Below, one piece after another: positions 1 through 9,087 of a stretch of DNA of 64,000 bases. Numbering within the stretch: the first letter of the stretch is position 1; each line of letters starts with the position of its first letter. Source of the stretch: Gracilimonas tropica DSM 19535 (GTDB lineage Bacteria; Bacteroidota; Rhodothermia; Balneolales; Balneolaceae); contig NZ_AQXG01000002.1 in the NCBI RefSeq assembly GCF_000375425.1, positions 141,712-205,711 on the forward strand, read 5' to 3'. The notes beneath the pieces are model-generated. The model did no database searches. It was not told where the DNA came from and saw only the letters and a program-made list of their open reading frames with translations. Made by a program: the position numbers and the translations under genes.

Positions 1-509
1 TTAATCCCGGTATGACGAATGGAAACGTAGCGCAAAATTCCGGAATCGTCCATATCATCGGTTCCGCCATAACCTACCAAAGCAGGATCGTCGGTGATTT
101 CATTTACTCCTTCGATAGTTGCTTCTACGATATTGTTTGTGGAAGCACGGCCAAGTATGATCACTCCGCCCCACTCTCCTACATCGTCTTTGGTAAGCCC
201 TTCATCATTCTCGGCAGTAAAGATGATCGGGTTCTCAGCAGTTCCTTCTGCAAAAATGCGGGAGCCGCGAGTAATTACAAGTCCGGATGCATCCAAATCT
301 TGTCCTTCAGCTCCGCGAACGGTGGTTCCGGCTTCGATATAAAGATCGGCGCCATTGGTTACGAAGATCATGCCATCCAGCAGGTATTCGTTATCGGCGG
401 TCCACTCGGTGTCGGTGGTGATATTTGAACTCACAGTCACTGTTGTCTGCGCCATCGCGAGGAATGACATCGACAAAAATGCTGCAATAAGTAGCGTTGC
501 TTTCTTCAT
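1..509 (-). CDS. Secreted protein, probable repeat/beta-helix type, C-terminus cut off by window edge
   Basis: The reading frame opens with ATG at 509 and runs leftwards without a stop to the window edge, giving 169 visible residues. The first 21 residues are a clear Sec signal peptide (MKKATLLIAAFLSMSFLAMA, cleavage before QTTVTV). The mature part is rich in short beta-type phrases such as GADLYIEAGTTVRG, NPIIFTAEND and WGGVIILGRAS, which look like rungs of a right-handed beta-helix. It starts 34 bases after the stop of the TonB-dependent receptor on the same strand, so the two are probably co-transcribed and the protein may be the receptor's surface partner. Its substrate is unknown. A type IX sorting domain would be expected at the missing end. 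The coding nature is well supported; the fold is inferred. Confidence 0.75.
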   Translation of the reverse strand, partial: MKKATLLIAAFLSMSFLAMAQTTVTVSSNITTDTEWTADNEYLLDGMIFVTNGADLYIEAGTTVRGAEGQDLDASGLVITRGSRIFAEGTAENPIIFTAENDEGLTKDDVGEWGGVIILGRASTNNIVEATIEGVNEITDDPALVGYGGTDDMDDSGILRYVSIRHTGI

Positions 510-543
510 TTGTACGTTTGGTTTTTTGATTTATGTGTTGGGT

Positions 544-3444
544 TTAAATTTTATACTTAATTCCAATTGAGAAAGTCTGACCACGCTTGTAGCGCTGGTA
601 AAAGTATTCATCGCCCTTAAATCGTTGAGATTCCACAATATCCGGATTAAGGAGATTGCTGGCCTTCAGGCTGAGTTCAAAGTGTGTGCCGATTGTCTTA
701 TTAGCCGTAAAGTTCAGCGATGGATACCCTCGTTCGTAAATATCCGGTGTGGCTCCTTCTGCAACAATGGAGAGGCGGTCTCCAAAATAATTGTAGCTTA
801 TGGAAGATTTGAGCCCTTGGTTGGGGTTAGAGTATCCCAGGTCGAGATTAAACAAGTAGGGTGACTGCCCCTGTAATTCCCGGGATGATTCTGCATCAGG
901 ATGAGCGTTTCGAATCACCGTGAGTTCCAATTCTGGAATATCCACTTCAGAACGAACCAGTGTAAGGTTTGAACCGAATGAGAAATAGCGGAAGGGATCT
1001 GCGATGAAACCGAGGTTCTTGCGAACTTCAAACTCAATCCCATACACTTTACCTTGATCTACATTTTGGATGGAAAGAGCATCGTTTCCAAGGTCAGTTC
1101 TGATGACTCGTTCCAATGGATTTTGCAGCTCTTTGTAGAATCCACTAATAGCAAAGATCTCGCCGGGAGCCGTGAAAAATTCCCAGCGCACATCGTAATT
1201 AGTAATCAGAGTTCGGTTAAGCTCAGCATTCCCCTGGAATAATAATCCGCCCACAAAATCAAAAGTAATATAAGGGGCAAGTTCCCGGAATGTTGGTCGT
1301 GCAACTGTTTGGGTATACGCTGCCCTGATGTTCATATTCTCAGAAAGGCTTAAAATCCCATTTATCGATGGCAGTAAATCTGTATTGCGAAGTATTCCTT
1401 CTTGCATGGAAGTATCCTGGCTGACCACATTGATACTGGCATCTTCTAAACGTACACCGCCAACCAGTTTGAACCAATCGGTAAGGGGCAGCTCCGTCAT
1501 GATGTAAGCAGCATTCACCTGACTTTCTGCATCATAGTTACTTCGGGGCGCTGAAGCATCTTGAACATAGTTTCCAAACTGAGGCCGACCACTACTGCTG
1601 TATCCAAGAATTCCCAGGGAATCAAAAAATGCGTCCTCATTTCCCCCAACATCATTCAAAGTGAAATTGGTATTGTCGGTATAAAAATCGAATCTGCGCT
1701 CAAGGAATTCACGATCTACATCTACGATACTCCCCCCAAATTTTAAGTTGGCTGAATTCTGGTTGAAGGACGCAAATGGAATGGTTATATCTACTCCGGC
1801 AGTTCTGTTTCCTTCCTCCAAATCACGATAAAACCGGCCAGGGCGCTGGAAGTTATTGGTTGGGCTGGAGTGTAAAATTGCCCCGGATGGAAAGGTATCT
1901 ACCTGCGTGGTAAAATAACGCAGATCCGGTTCATCCTGAATATTGGTTGCGGAAGAAGCTTTCCATTCGATAGTGGTTTTCAGAAGGTCTTCGAAGTAAC
2001 TTTTTCCGCTTAGTTGAAATGAAGTCAGGCTTCGTTCTGTGTACTGAATTGTGCGGGTTTGAAAAAGAGCATCGGGAATATCAACCTGGAAACCTTCTAA
2101 ATACCGGCCGGATGCTTCACCACTTTGGGTTCTTAGAAAACGGGCTGATACTTTGTGATTGGGAGTCAATCGATAAGAAAGTGAGGCCATTCCACCCCAA
2201 TCAACAGTGCGCTGTCCTCTGATATCTTGCACATCGAGCCTTCTGAAAAGCTGCTCTGAGCTATCAAAATTACCAACCAGATCATAGCGGGAAACTACTC
2301 CATCGTTATAACCTGAATAACTCTGACCATATGAAAAGCTGGCGGTATAGCCCAAGTCTTTACCAAACACCGGAATTTGATTACCAATAGAGAATCCATA
2401 ACTCTGATTCATCGTCGATTGCTGTTCTCTCGGACGAAATTCGTTATTGAAAGCCTTAGATAATCGATCCAACGTTTCTGCAGCATCGGGATCATTGCGC
2501 GTATCTCGTAAGGTTGGAATCTCTTTTCCTGATGATAGATAATCGCGTACCTCTTTAGGAATATCACGTCTTCCCCCATCAAAACCGAGGAAATCGGTAT
2601 CACTGGCTTCACCAATTTTCAACTCACTAAAAGAAGCCATAGTGTTAAAACCGGAGGAAGCGGAAAGTTGAAAAGAAAATTGTTCAGGAAAATCTTTGGT
2701 AGAAATATCTACAAGTCCTCCACTGAAATTACCGGGTTTATCCGGAGTAAATGTTTTTAAGGTGACGATATTCTCCAACAAGTTACTTGGAAACATATCG
2801 AGCTGGAAGGACTTCCGGTTGGGATCTGCACTTGGTAACTCTGAACCGTTTAGATGCGTGCTTGTATAGCGATCTCCAAGTCCTCGAATATACACGTACT
2901 TACCATCTACAACAGAAGCTCCAACTACTTTCTGAAGCGCTCCAGCTGCATCTCCACTACCTGAGTTTGAAATGGATTCAGCAGAAATGGCATCGCTGAA
3001 GGAAATGGATTTTTGGCGCTGACGAAGTAGTCCTGCTTCGTTATCCAGAACGGCTTCGGCAGTGATGATTACATCACCTAAGTCTTCCGTTTCGGGTTGT
3101 AAAGCCAGGTCTAATCTTGTTACCTGACCTGCCGTAACTTCGACACCGGTAATGGTTTGCTTTTGAAAAGAGACATAGCTTGCGTTCAGGGTATAAGTAC
3201 CGGGAGCAAGGTTTTTTATGGAATAGTTTCCATCAAGGTCGGTGGCGGTTCCTGTAGCGGTTCCCTCCACCATAATGTTAACTCCGATCAGAGTTTCGCC
3301 GGTTTCGGCATCTACAACGGTACCTGAGATGGTACCTGTTTCTTGCGCTTTCAGGTTATTAGTCAAGGAAAGCGCAAAACAAACGAGTGCTGATAATATG
3401 TGTTTTTTCACGTGTGCTGAGTTGTTTAGTTTTGCGTTCAACAT
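544..3444 (-). CDS. TonB-dependent outer membrane receptor with N-terminal carboxypeptidase-like domain
   Basis: This 966-residue protein would be a 22-strand outer-membrane gate that imports a ligand using proton-motive force passed on by TonB-ExbB-ExbD. After the signal sequence (KKHILSALVCFALSLTN, ending LKAQ) comes a carboxypeptidase-regulatory-like beta-sandwich at about residues 37-120 (GTISGTVVDAETGETLIGVN). The plug follows at about 140-260 (VYIRGLGDRY and NFSGGLVDIS), then a long barrel rich in aromatic-ended strands. The nominal ATG at 3444 puts 11 polar residues before the signal peptide. A GTG at 3411 (VKKHIL) would give a textbook signal sequence, and a TAnnTTTG-like element at 3452-3459 would leave a normal leader for it. 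The last residues are YKI rather than a terminal Phe. The ligand cannot be read from the sequence. Confidence 0.93.
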   Translation of the reverse strand: MLNAKLNNSAHVKKHILSALVCFALSLTNNLKAQETGTISGTVVDAETGETLIGVNIMVEGTATGTATDLDGNYSIKNLAPGTYTLNASYVSFQKQTITGVEVTAGQVTRLDLALQPETEDLGDVIITAEAVLDNEAGLLRQRQKSISFSDAISAESISNSGSGDAAGALQKVVGASVVDGKYVYIRGLGDRYTSTHLNGSELPSADPNRKSFQLDMFPSNLLENIVTLKTFTPDKPGNFSGGLVDISTKDFPEQFSFQLSASSGFNTMASFSELKIGEASDTDFLGFDGGRRDIPKEVRDYLSSGKEIPTLRDTRNDPDAAETLDRLSKAFNNEFRPREQQSTMNQSYGFSIGNQIPVFGKDLGYTASFSYGQSYSGYNDGVVSRYDLVGNFDSSEQLFRRLDVQDIRGQRTVDWGGMASLSYRLTPNHKVSARFLRTQSGEASGRYLEGFQVDIPDALFQTRTIQYTERSLTSFQLSGKSYFEDLLKTTIEWKASSATNIQDEPDLRYFTTQVDTFPSGAILHSSPTNNFQRPGRFYRDLEEGNRTAGVDITIPFASFNQNSANLKFGGSIVDVDREFLERRFDFYTDNTNFTLNDVGGNEDAFFDSLGILGYSSSGRPQFGNYVQDASAPRSNYDAESQVNAAYIMTELPLTDWFKLVGGVRLEDASINVVSQDTSMQEGILRNTDLLPSINGILSLSENMNIRAAYTQTVARPTFRELAPYITFDFVGGLLFQGNAELNRTLITNYDVRWEFFTAPGEIFAISGFYKELQNPLERVIRTDLGNDALSIQNVDQGKVYGIEFEVRKNLGFIADPFRYFSFGSNLTLVRSEVDIPELELTVIRNAHPDAESSRELQGQSPYLFNLDLGYSNPNQGLKSSISYNYFGDRLSIVAEGATPDIYERGYPSLNFTANKTIGTHFELSLKASNLLNPDIVESQRFKGDEYFYQRYKRGQTFSIGIKYKI

Positions 3445-3539
3445 GGTGATGCAAAACTAAAACTCAGCCTTTTCCGTACTGTTAAGCCGGAGTTATGCTT
3501 TCTTTATGCGTAGATTACGTGAATGTTAAGGAGCCTGAT

Positions 3540-5654
3540 TTAAGCTTCAGTCTCCTCATTTTTTGTTTCTCCGTCTGTATTCCCGGAATCTTCCGGTTCA
3601 TTACTTTTTGACTGAACCGTATCCTCAGATCTCTTTTTATTTTCTGAAGCTTCTTCCTTCTGTTCGGAAACCCCATTCTGGCTGGACTTGTCCTTTTTGG
3701 CATCAAAGATACCATCAGGATATTTACCGTGTGGACGGTCTCCAAGCAACTCTCTCAATGCGTGATGATCCAGAACTTCGCGCTCCAGAAGGGCCTCTGC
3801 CAGTTTCTCAAGCTCATCACGATGCTTTTTCAACAGCTCAAGGGTTCGGTCATGATTCTTGTCAATAATATTGCGTACCTCCCGGTCTATTTGTTCACTG
3901 GTACGCTCAGAATATTTTTTATTGAACCCATAACTGTTTTCAGGGTTCTGTGAATCTTTCAGGGAAATATATCCTAATTCATCACTCATACCATATTCGG
4001 CTACCATGGCAAATGCCATCGTGGTAATTCGCTCAAGATCATTCTGGGCACCGGTCGATATTTTTCCGAAAATGATCTCTTCTGCAACACGCCCTCCCAA
4101 TAATGCACATATCTTGTCATTAAGTTCTTCGGTAGTCATCAGGAACCGCTCTTCCAATGGAGTTTGAAGCGTATATCCTAAAGCCGCCAACCCACGGGGC
4201 ACAATACTCACCTTAAGCACCGGATCGGTGTATTCAAGGAACCATCCTACAATAGCATGCCCGGCTTCGTGGTAAGCCACGATCTTACGCTCATCCGGAC
4301 TAATGAGTTTATTCTTACGCTCTAAACCGGCAATAACTTTTTCAATAGAATCCTGGAAGTCTTCCATTTCAATCGCATTCTTCTCTCGGCGGGCCGCAAG
4401 CAAAGCCGCTTCGTTACAGAGGTTCGCCAAATCAGCACCGGCAAAACCTGGAGTTTGAGAAGCTAAAACCCGAAGATCAATATTATCTGTGAGTTTCAAT
4501 TTTTTGGTATGAACCTTCAGAATTTCCACCCTTCCATTCAAGTCTGGCTTGTCGATCATGATCTGACGGTCGAAACGTCCCGGGCGTAATAACGCAGAGT
4601 CCAAAATATCAGGACGGTTTGTTGCAGCCATCAGTATCACTCCTTTATCGGAGTTAAAGCCATCCATTTCGCTCAAAAGCTGGTTCAAAGTATTCTCACG
4701 CTCATCGTTTGAGCTCATAGCCATTCCACGACCACGGGTACGACCAATGGAATCGATCTCGTCTATAAATATGATACAAGGCGCTTTCTCTTTTGCCTGT
4801 TTGAAAAGATCTCGAACACGGGCAGCTCCTACTCCAACAAACATCTCAACAAAGTCAGACCCGCTAAGGCTAAAGAAGGGCACGCTTGCCTCACCGGCGG
4901 TAGCTTTTGCCAACAAGGTTTTACCCGTTCCCGGAGGGCCCACCAGCAATACTCCTTTGGGAAGCACACCACCTAATTTGGTAAATTTTTGTGGATTCTT
5001 AAGGAATTCAACGACTTCTTCAACTTCAGCTTTAGCTTCCTGAAGTCCGGCTACATCCTCGAAGGTAACTTTAGTCTCTTTCTGTTGATCGTATAGAGAT
5101 GCTTTATTTTTTCCAATGTTCAATACCTGCTGTCCCGGATTCATCTTGCGGAAAATGAATATCCAGATTACGATCAAAATGGCAAGAGGTATCAGCCAAA
5201 TAAAGATCCCGCTGAACCAATCTTCTTCGATTCTTACATCATACTCCACTGAATTGGCATCCAAAACAGGACGAATATCGTCGTCGCGAAGCATGGTAGT
5301 TTTAAACTTTTTGTAATCTTGAGTCTCTCCGGTTGTAAAGGGATTGCTGCTACCGCCATCCTGTGGAGGCGTTACAATACCTTCCTCAATAGCTTTGTCA
5401 GAATAAATACCGGTAACGTCTACACCATTGGTAATGGTGATCTCCGTCACATATCCGTTTTCTACATAATTAAGGAACTCACTGTATTTGATACGATTTC
5501 CAGTTTCGGCCGGAAAAAAAAGGATTTGAGCCAAAAGCAGTACAAAGAACAGGACAAAAATACTCCAGGTAGGAAATTTCGGTGAATTTCCTTTTTTATT
5601 ATTGTCACCGCCCGGCTTGATCGTTTTACGTTTGTTAGGGTTATTCTGAGCCAT
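3540..5654 (-). CDS. ftsH: ATP-dependent zinc metalloprotease FtsH
   Basis: FtsH is a hexameric membrane-anchored AAA+ protease that extracts and degrades damaged or regulatory membrane proteins. The 704-residue product has transmembrane helices at about 29-47 and 148-168 around a periplasmic domain. Walker A is GPPGTGKT at 239-246, Walker B is IIFIDEID at about 294-301, and the second region of homology is [20 protein letters not shown]. The zinc motif HEAGH is at 462-466. The last 60 or so residues are a low-complexity acidic/lysine tail (KKDKSSQNG...ETKNEETEA), longer than in E. coli and probably disordered. It lies between the TonB receptor and thiL on the same strand, with 129 bases before the thiL stop and no obvious operon partner. 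Confidence 0.98.
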   Translation of the reverse strand: MAQNNPNKRKTIKPGGDNNKKGNSPKFPTWSIFVLFFVLLLAQILFFPAETGNRIKYSEFLNYVENGYVTEITITNGVDVTGIYSDKAIEEGIVTPPQDGGSSNPFTTGETQDYKKFKTTMLRDDDIRPVLDANSVEYDVRIEEDWFSGIFIWLIPLAILIVIWIFIFRKMNPGQQVLNIGKNKASLYDQQKETKVTFEDVAGLQEAKAEVEEVVEFLKNPQKFTKLGGVLPKGVLLVGPPGTGKTLLAKATAGEASVPFFSLSGSDFVEMFVGVGAARVRDLFKQAKEKAPCIIFIDEIDSIGRTRGRGMAMSSNDERENTLNQLLSEMDGFNSDKGVILMAATNRPDILDSALLRPGRFDRQIMIDKPDLNGRVEILKVHTKKLKLTDNIDLRVLASQTPGFAGADLANLCNEAALLAARREKNAIEMEDFQDSIEKVIAGLERKNKLISPDERKIVAYHEAGHAIVGWFLEYTDPVLKVSIVPRGLAALGYTLQTPLEERFLMTTEELNDKICALLGGRVAEEIIFGKISTGAQNDLERITTMAFAMVAEYGMSDELGYISLKDSQNPENSYGFNKKYSERTSEQIDREVRNIIDKNHDRTLELLKKHRDELEKLAEALLEREVLDHHALRELLGDRPHGKYPDGIFDAKKDKSSQNGVSEQKEEASENKKRSEDTVQSKSNEPEDSGNTDGETKNEETEA

Positions 5655-5783
5655 TAAAAAAGCTTATATAATTATTCTGAGATCGGCAATATAACGAAAT
5701 TGGCGCTCAGATGAGTTTATCTGATGAAATTTAAAACTATTTATTTGAACGTGTTGTTGGCAAAAAACGTGCCACCTCTCTTA

Positions 5784-6818
5784 TTATGACAAATCATCAA
5801 AAGATAGAATATCTCCTTCTGCTGTTTGCATTCTCAAGCCCTTTTCTTTGGGAAGGAAGCGACCAATCACAACAAAATCTTTAAAATGATTTACAAATTT
5901 TTCGACTTTTTCTTCGGGTAGTGAGAACATTAATTCAAAATCTTCTCCACCGAACAAAGCATACCGATCTACATCTTCCTGCATTTCGTCTGCTACCTGT
6001 CTGGTTTCAATAGCTATTGGAAGTGCCGCCTGATAGATCTGTGCTCCCAATTGTGAAGCTTCTGAAAGCGCACTTACTTCATTAACAATCCCTTTGGAAA
6101 GATCGATCATTGATGAAGGAACAATTCCTTCTGCTTTAAACGCATCGATAAGATCTTTTCGTGCTTCCGGAACCAACTGACGTTTTACCACAAATTGATA
6201 ATCACCTAACTCGGGTTGAACGGATTCGTCGCCGTGTTCTTCCCAAAACTTCTTTTCTCTCATCAAAATACGGAGACCGGCCAGAGCTCCACCCACATCC
6301 CCTGTTACGCAAATGGCATCTCCTTCTTTGGCTGTATTCCGATAGGTGATCTCATCTTTATTTACTTTTCCATACACACTTATTGAAACTACAAGGTTGG
6401 CATGATTGGCTTTCAGATCTCCACCTACAATTTCTACCTTATGTTTTTTTCCGGCAGCATAAATTCCCTCGTATAATGCTTCAATCATTTGTACCGACAT
6501 TCTGTTTGGAACTGCAAGATTGATCAGAGCTGCTTCAGGGGTTCCATTCATTGCATAAATATCACTAACCGCTGCTGACAATATTTTATATCCCAAATGA
6601 TTGAATGGCGTGTAAGTCGGATCGAAGTCTACTCCCTCCACATAGGTATCGGATGAAAGTAGGGTCAACTGATCGCCGTCTTCTTTAATTACAGCGGCAT
6701 CATCCCCAATAGATTTGAGAACTTTATCATTTTTATAGGCATCATAGCTTGTGATCTTATCCAACAAGCCTTTCACGCCTATGCTTTGTATTGTTTGAAA
6801 AGAATCAGATTCTGACAT
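5784..6818 (-). CDS. thiL: Thiamine-monophosphate kinase
   Basis: ThiL phosphorylates thiamine monophosphate with ATP to give thiamine diphosphate, the cofactor used by the 2-oxoglutarate dehydrogenase at 46917. The 344-residue protein has the PurM/SelD-type fold. The Mg-binding DDAAVI is at 39-44, followed by TYVEGVDFD and the signature MNGTPEAALINLAVPN. The glycine-rich GDVGGALAGLRIL lies near the middle, and FGGEDFELMFSLP lies near the C-terminus. Length and motif order match the family. The gene sits alone between ftsH and the terminator of the ExbB/ExbD operon, and no other thi genes are visible in the window. Confidence 0.96.
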   Translation of the reverse strand: MSESDSFQTIQSIGVKGLLDKITSYDAYKNDKVLKSIGDDAAVIKEDGDQLTLLSSDTYVEGVDFDPTYTPFNHLGYKILSAAVSDIYAMNGTPEAALINLAVPNRMSVQMIEALYEGIYAAGKKHKVEIVGGDLKANHANLVVSISVYGKVNKDEITYRNTAKEGDAICVTGDVGGALAGLRILMREKKFWEEHGDESVQPELGDYQFVVKRQLVPEARKDLIDAFKAEGIVPSSMIDLSKGIVNEVSALSEASQLGAQIYQAALPIAIETRQVADEMQEDVDRYALFGGEDFELMFSLPEEKVEKFVNHFKDFVVIGRFLPKEKGLRMQTAEGDILSFDDLS

Positions 6819-6847
6819 TAACTGTATATCGGGATTTTAGAAATAAA

Positions 6848-6882
6848 AAAAGGCAGCTGCACTAAACGCACAGATGCCTTTT
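6848..6882 (-). terminator. Rho-independent terminator of the exbB-exbD operon
   Basis: An 8-bp arm (AAAAGGCA at 6848-6855 with TGCCTTTT at 6875-6882) plus an inner TGC/GCA pairing forms a hairpin. On the minus strand it is followed by a T-rich run. It lies 18 bases after the stop of the last exbD gene and before thiL, so it should end the energiser operon. Confidence 0.75.
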
Positions 6883-6899
6883 CTGATAAATACTTTATA

Positions 6900-7346
6900 C
6901 TAAGGTTCTCTACGGGTAGAGTAGTTGATCCTGAACGTACTGGCTTGCTGAAGTTCTTTTTGAACATCAGTCAACAATCCAAATTCAGAAGCCTCATCAA
7001 CGCGTAAGGAAACAATTAGCTTAGGTTGTTCACGAAGTTTGTCGTACATCAGCGTACGAATAGCTCCAATATCTTCGATGATAGCATCGTCGATCTGAAC
7101 CTTATCTTCACCCAGTCTATTACCGGGTAGTCGTTCAGGACCAATGTAGATATATGAAAGCAACCTTTTCTGCTCAATCTTCTCAATGTTTTCTGCTTGG
7201 GTGAGGTTCACACGTACCTTGAGTGTCACTTCACGCAATACAGTTGTCACCATGAAAAAGAAGAGCAACATAAATACAACATCAGGCATCGCAGATGTAG
7301 GGATTTCCTGTTTGCTGCCGGCCTGTTTTTTCTTGAAATGTGCCAT
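6900..7346 (-). CDS. exbD: ExbD/TolR-family proton channel subunit (second copy)
   Basis: This 148-residue protein is one of two ExbD paralogues encoded side by side. It has the family plan: a short basic cytoplasmic N-terminus (FKKKQAGSKQEIP), one transmembrane helix holding the essential Asp (PDVVFMLLFFFMVTT), and a periplasmic domain of about 105 residues. ExbD pairs with the ExbB pentamer to convert proton flow into movement of TonB-like proteins. Its start overlaps the stop of the upstream exbD by one base (TAATG), which indicates translational coupling. It is the last gene of the operon. Two different ExbD subunits may form a heterodimer, as in many Bacteroidota; that is inferred. Confidence 0.93.
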   Translation of the reverse strand: MAHFKKKQAGSKQEIPTSAMPDVVFMLLFFFMVTTVLREVTLKVRVNLTQAENIEKIEQKRLLSYIYIGPERLPGNRLGEDKVQIDDAIIEDIGAIRTLMYDKLREQPKLIVSLRVDEASEFGLLTDVQKELQQASTFRINYSTRREP

Positions 7347-7891
7347 TAGCTGTCTCCTCCTTCAGCAATTGAGATTTTCTTGGGATACATATCCTGAATT
7401 TGCTCTTGCTGGGGACTTTCATCTTGCAGGGAACTGAAAGGAACTCCATAGTTAGCTCGAGAAGCTTCGTCTCTCAGATCTTTATATGCTCCCATCACTT
7501 CATCAAGCATATCCACATAAATTTTATATGGAGTTGCCCGCTGTGTTTTAATGGAAACGATAGCAAGTTCCGGTGTTTCAGCAAGGTCAGGATCATTGGT
7601 TGGATTTTTGATGAACTCAATCAATGAAGCTTTCACTTCATTAAGTTGTTTTGGTTCATCATCCATAAGAACCCTTCCTTCGGCGTTAACCAGAATGTTC
7701 ATCAGGTTTCGCTCTTTAATTGGAGGGGGTTCCTGATCATCCTCAAGAGGAGGAGGCAATACCAAACCTATCCCTGTATCAACATTAATGGTAGTTGTCA
7801 CCAAAAAGAAGATCAACAGAAGAAAGGCGATATCAGCCATAGAGGAGCCGTTGATTTCGGCACTCTCTCGTTTACGTTTCTTAAGTAGCAT
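7346..7891 (-). CDS. exbD: ExbD/TolR-family proton channel subunit (first copy)
   Basis: This is a 181-residue ExbD-type subunit. The basic N-terminus (LLKKRKRESAEIN) leads into the single helix with the proton-carrying Asp (SMADIAFLLLIFFLVTTT). A proline- and acid-rich linker (LPPPLEDDQEPPPIKE) and a periplasmic domain ending near residue 180 follow. It is longer than its neighbour in the linker and at the C-terminus. It is placed 15 bases after the 88-residue membrane protein and overlaps the next exbD by one base, so the four genes act as one operon behind exbB. The partner is likely the outer-membrane import machinery. Confidence 0.93.
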   Translation of the reverse strand: MLLKKRKRESAEINGSSMADIAFLLLIFFLVTTTINVDTGIGLVLPPPLEDDQEPPPIKERNLMNILVNAEGRVLMDDEPKQLNEVKASLIEFIKNPTNDPDLAETPELAIVSIKTQRATPYKIYVDMLDEVMGAYKDLRDEASRANYGVPFSSLQDESPQQEQIQDMYPKKISIAEGGDS

Positions 7892-7906
7892 AATGCGTCC
7901 TTCTTC

Positions 7907-8173
7907 TTAAAACTTGAATGTTCCGCGAAGTCCGGTAAGAACTATCGCTAAAACCATAGTGGCCATCATTACTGTGGCGGTCATCATACCTGCCTTGGCA
8001 TACTCGCCAAAGACTGCAAATGAGATTCCAAACACAACAAATGGAATGGCCATCATACCAATTTTCTTAAAGTCTTGCTTTCCTAACGTCAAGCTGCGAA
8101 CTCCGGCAAATACCATAAATAGCAAGCCAAGTCCCAATAAGCCAAAAGCAAGACCTACACTAATTGCAACCAT
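7907..8173 (-). CDS. Small three-helix membrane protein of the ExbB-ExbD operon, function unknown
   Basis: An 88-residue, strongly hydrophobic protein with three predicted transmembrane segments at about residues 3-23, 38-57 and 60-82. A short loop RSLTLGKQDFKKIG joins the first two. It has no signal peptide cleavage site, no cysteine, and no motif I can assign. The gene lies between exbB (31 bases upstream) and the first exbD (15 bases downstream) on the same strand, so it is almost certainly co-expressed with the proton channel. Conservation in this position would suggest an accessory or assembly subunit of the ExbBD motor; this is inferred from context only. Confidence 0.8.
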   Translation of the reverse strand: MVAISVGLAFGLLGLGLLFMVFAGVRSLTLGKQDFKKIGMMAIPFVVFGISFAVFGEYAKAGMMTATVMMATMVLAIVLTGLRGTFKF

Positions 8174-8204
8174 TTTACTTTCCTGTTTATTGTTTGGATT
8201 CTAA

Positions 8205-8918
8205 TTAGGCTTCAGACTCTTGCGGAGGAATAAGGTCTTTACCTTCGTTTAGCATAATGATAGAGTCGATCAATGTAATTGAACTTTCTTCCATCTCTGC
8301 AATCAGGCGGTCAATTTTGGATACGCAATAGTTGTAACCGATCTGGAGAATAATACCCGCTATCAAACCACCGGCTGTGGTTAAAAGTGCTGTTTTAATA
8401 CCACCGGCCACAATACTTGGGGAGATATCAGCTGCAGCTTCGATATCATCGAAGGCCGCGATCATACCTACTACCGTTCCAAGGAATCCAAATAGTGGAG
8501 CAATCGCAATAAAGAGCGACAACCATACAAGACCTCTTTCAAGGAAGCTCATCTCAATGGAACCGTAAGCTGAAATTGCTTTTTCAGCAGCTTCAATTCC
8601 TTCGTGAGCTCGCATCAAACCGGCCTGAAATACAGAAGCAACAGGACCGCGGGTTTGAGCACAAAGTTCTTCAGCAGCTTCGATACCGCCATCTTGAAGA
8701 GCTTCTTGTACGTTAACGATAAATTTCCGTGTATTGATGTCAGCAAGGTTCAGGGTAATGATCCGCTCAAGGAAAATGGCGAGACCGAGGATCAATGTAA
8801 CCAATACAGGCCACATCCAACCACCATCATTACCATCATTAAATTTTGCTACAACGACATTAAAAAACCCTTCGTCAGCAGGGGCTTGTAAAAGAAAAAG
8901 AGCAATCGACGATATCAT
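8205..8918 (-). CDS. exbB: MotA/TolQ/ExbB-family proton channel protein
   Basis: A 237-residue inner-membrane protein of the ExbB family. The first membrane segment lies at about 37-53 (WMWPVLVTLILGLAIFLERI). A cytoplasmic domain follows, then the conserved pair of helices with the family signature APLFGFLGTVVGMIAAF and ALLTTAGGLIAGI. The N-terminus (SSIALFLLQAPADEGF) could be an extra helix or a leader, as in Bacteroidota ExbB proteins. It heads a four-gene operon (exbB, small membrane protein, exbD, exbD) with a well-formed promoter at 8970-8998 and a terminator at 6848-6882. The likely role is to energise TonB-dependent receptors such as the one at 544-3444. Confidence 0.95.
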   Translation of the reverse strand: MISSIALFLLQAPADEGFFNVVVAKFNDGNDGGWMWPVLVTLILGLAIFLERIITLNLADINTRKFIVNVQEALQDGGIEAAEELCAQTRGPVASVFQAGLMRAHEGIEAAEKAISAYGSIEMSFLERGLVWLSLFIAIAPLFGFLGTVVGMIAAFDDIEAAADISPSIVAGGIKTALLTTAGGLIAGIILQIGYNYCVSKIDRLIAEMEESSITLIDSIIMLNEGKDLIPPQESEA

Positions 8919-8969
8919 GTCTACTCCACTAATTGTTTAATTGTTAAAGGCTAAGATTTGTGAAGCGAA

Positions 8970-8998
8970 AGAATAGTTCATTTTATACTAAATGTCAA
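8970..8998 (-). promoter_or_regulatory. Promoter of the exbB operon
   Basis: On the minus strand TTGACA (8998-8993) is followed by a 17-base spacer and TATTCT (8975-8970). A TTTG overlaps the upstream box, as Bacteroidota promoters use. This predicts a leader of about 45 bases before the exbB ATG, with GTGGAG as ribosome binding site. Confidence 0.55.
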
Positions 8999-9087
8999 AG
9001 TAACAAAGCTTCTTAAACCTGTTTTTTACGTATTGTTACTGCAATCAAGAAGTGCCGTTATAAGTTGTATAAAATTATATAGTTTCT

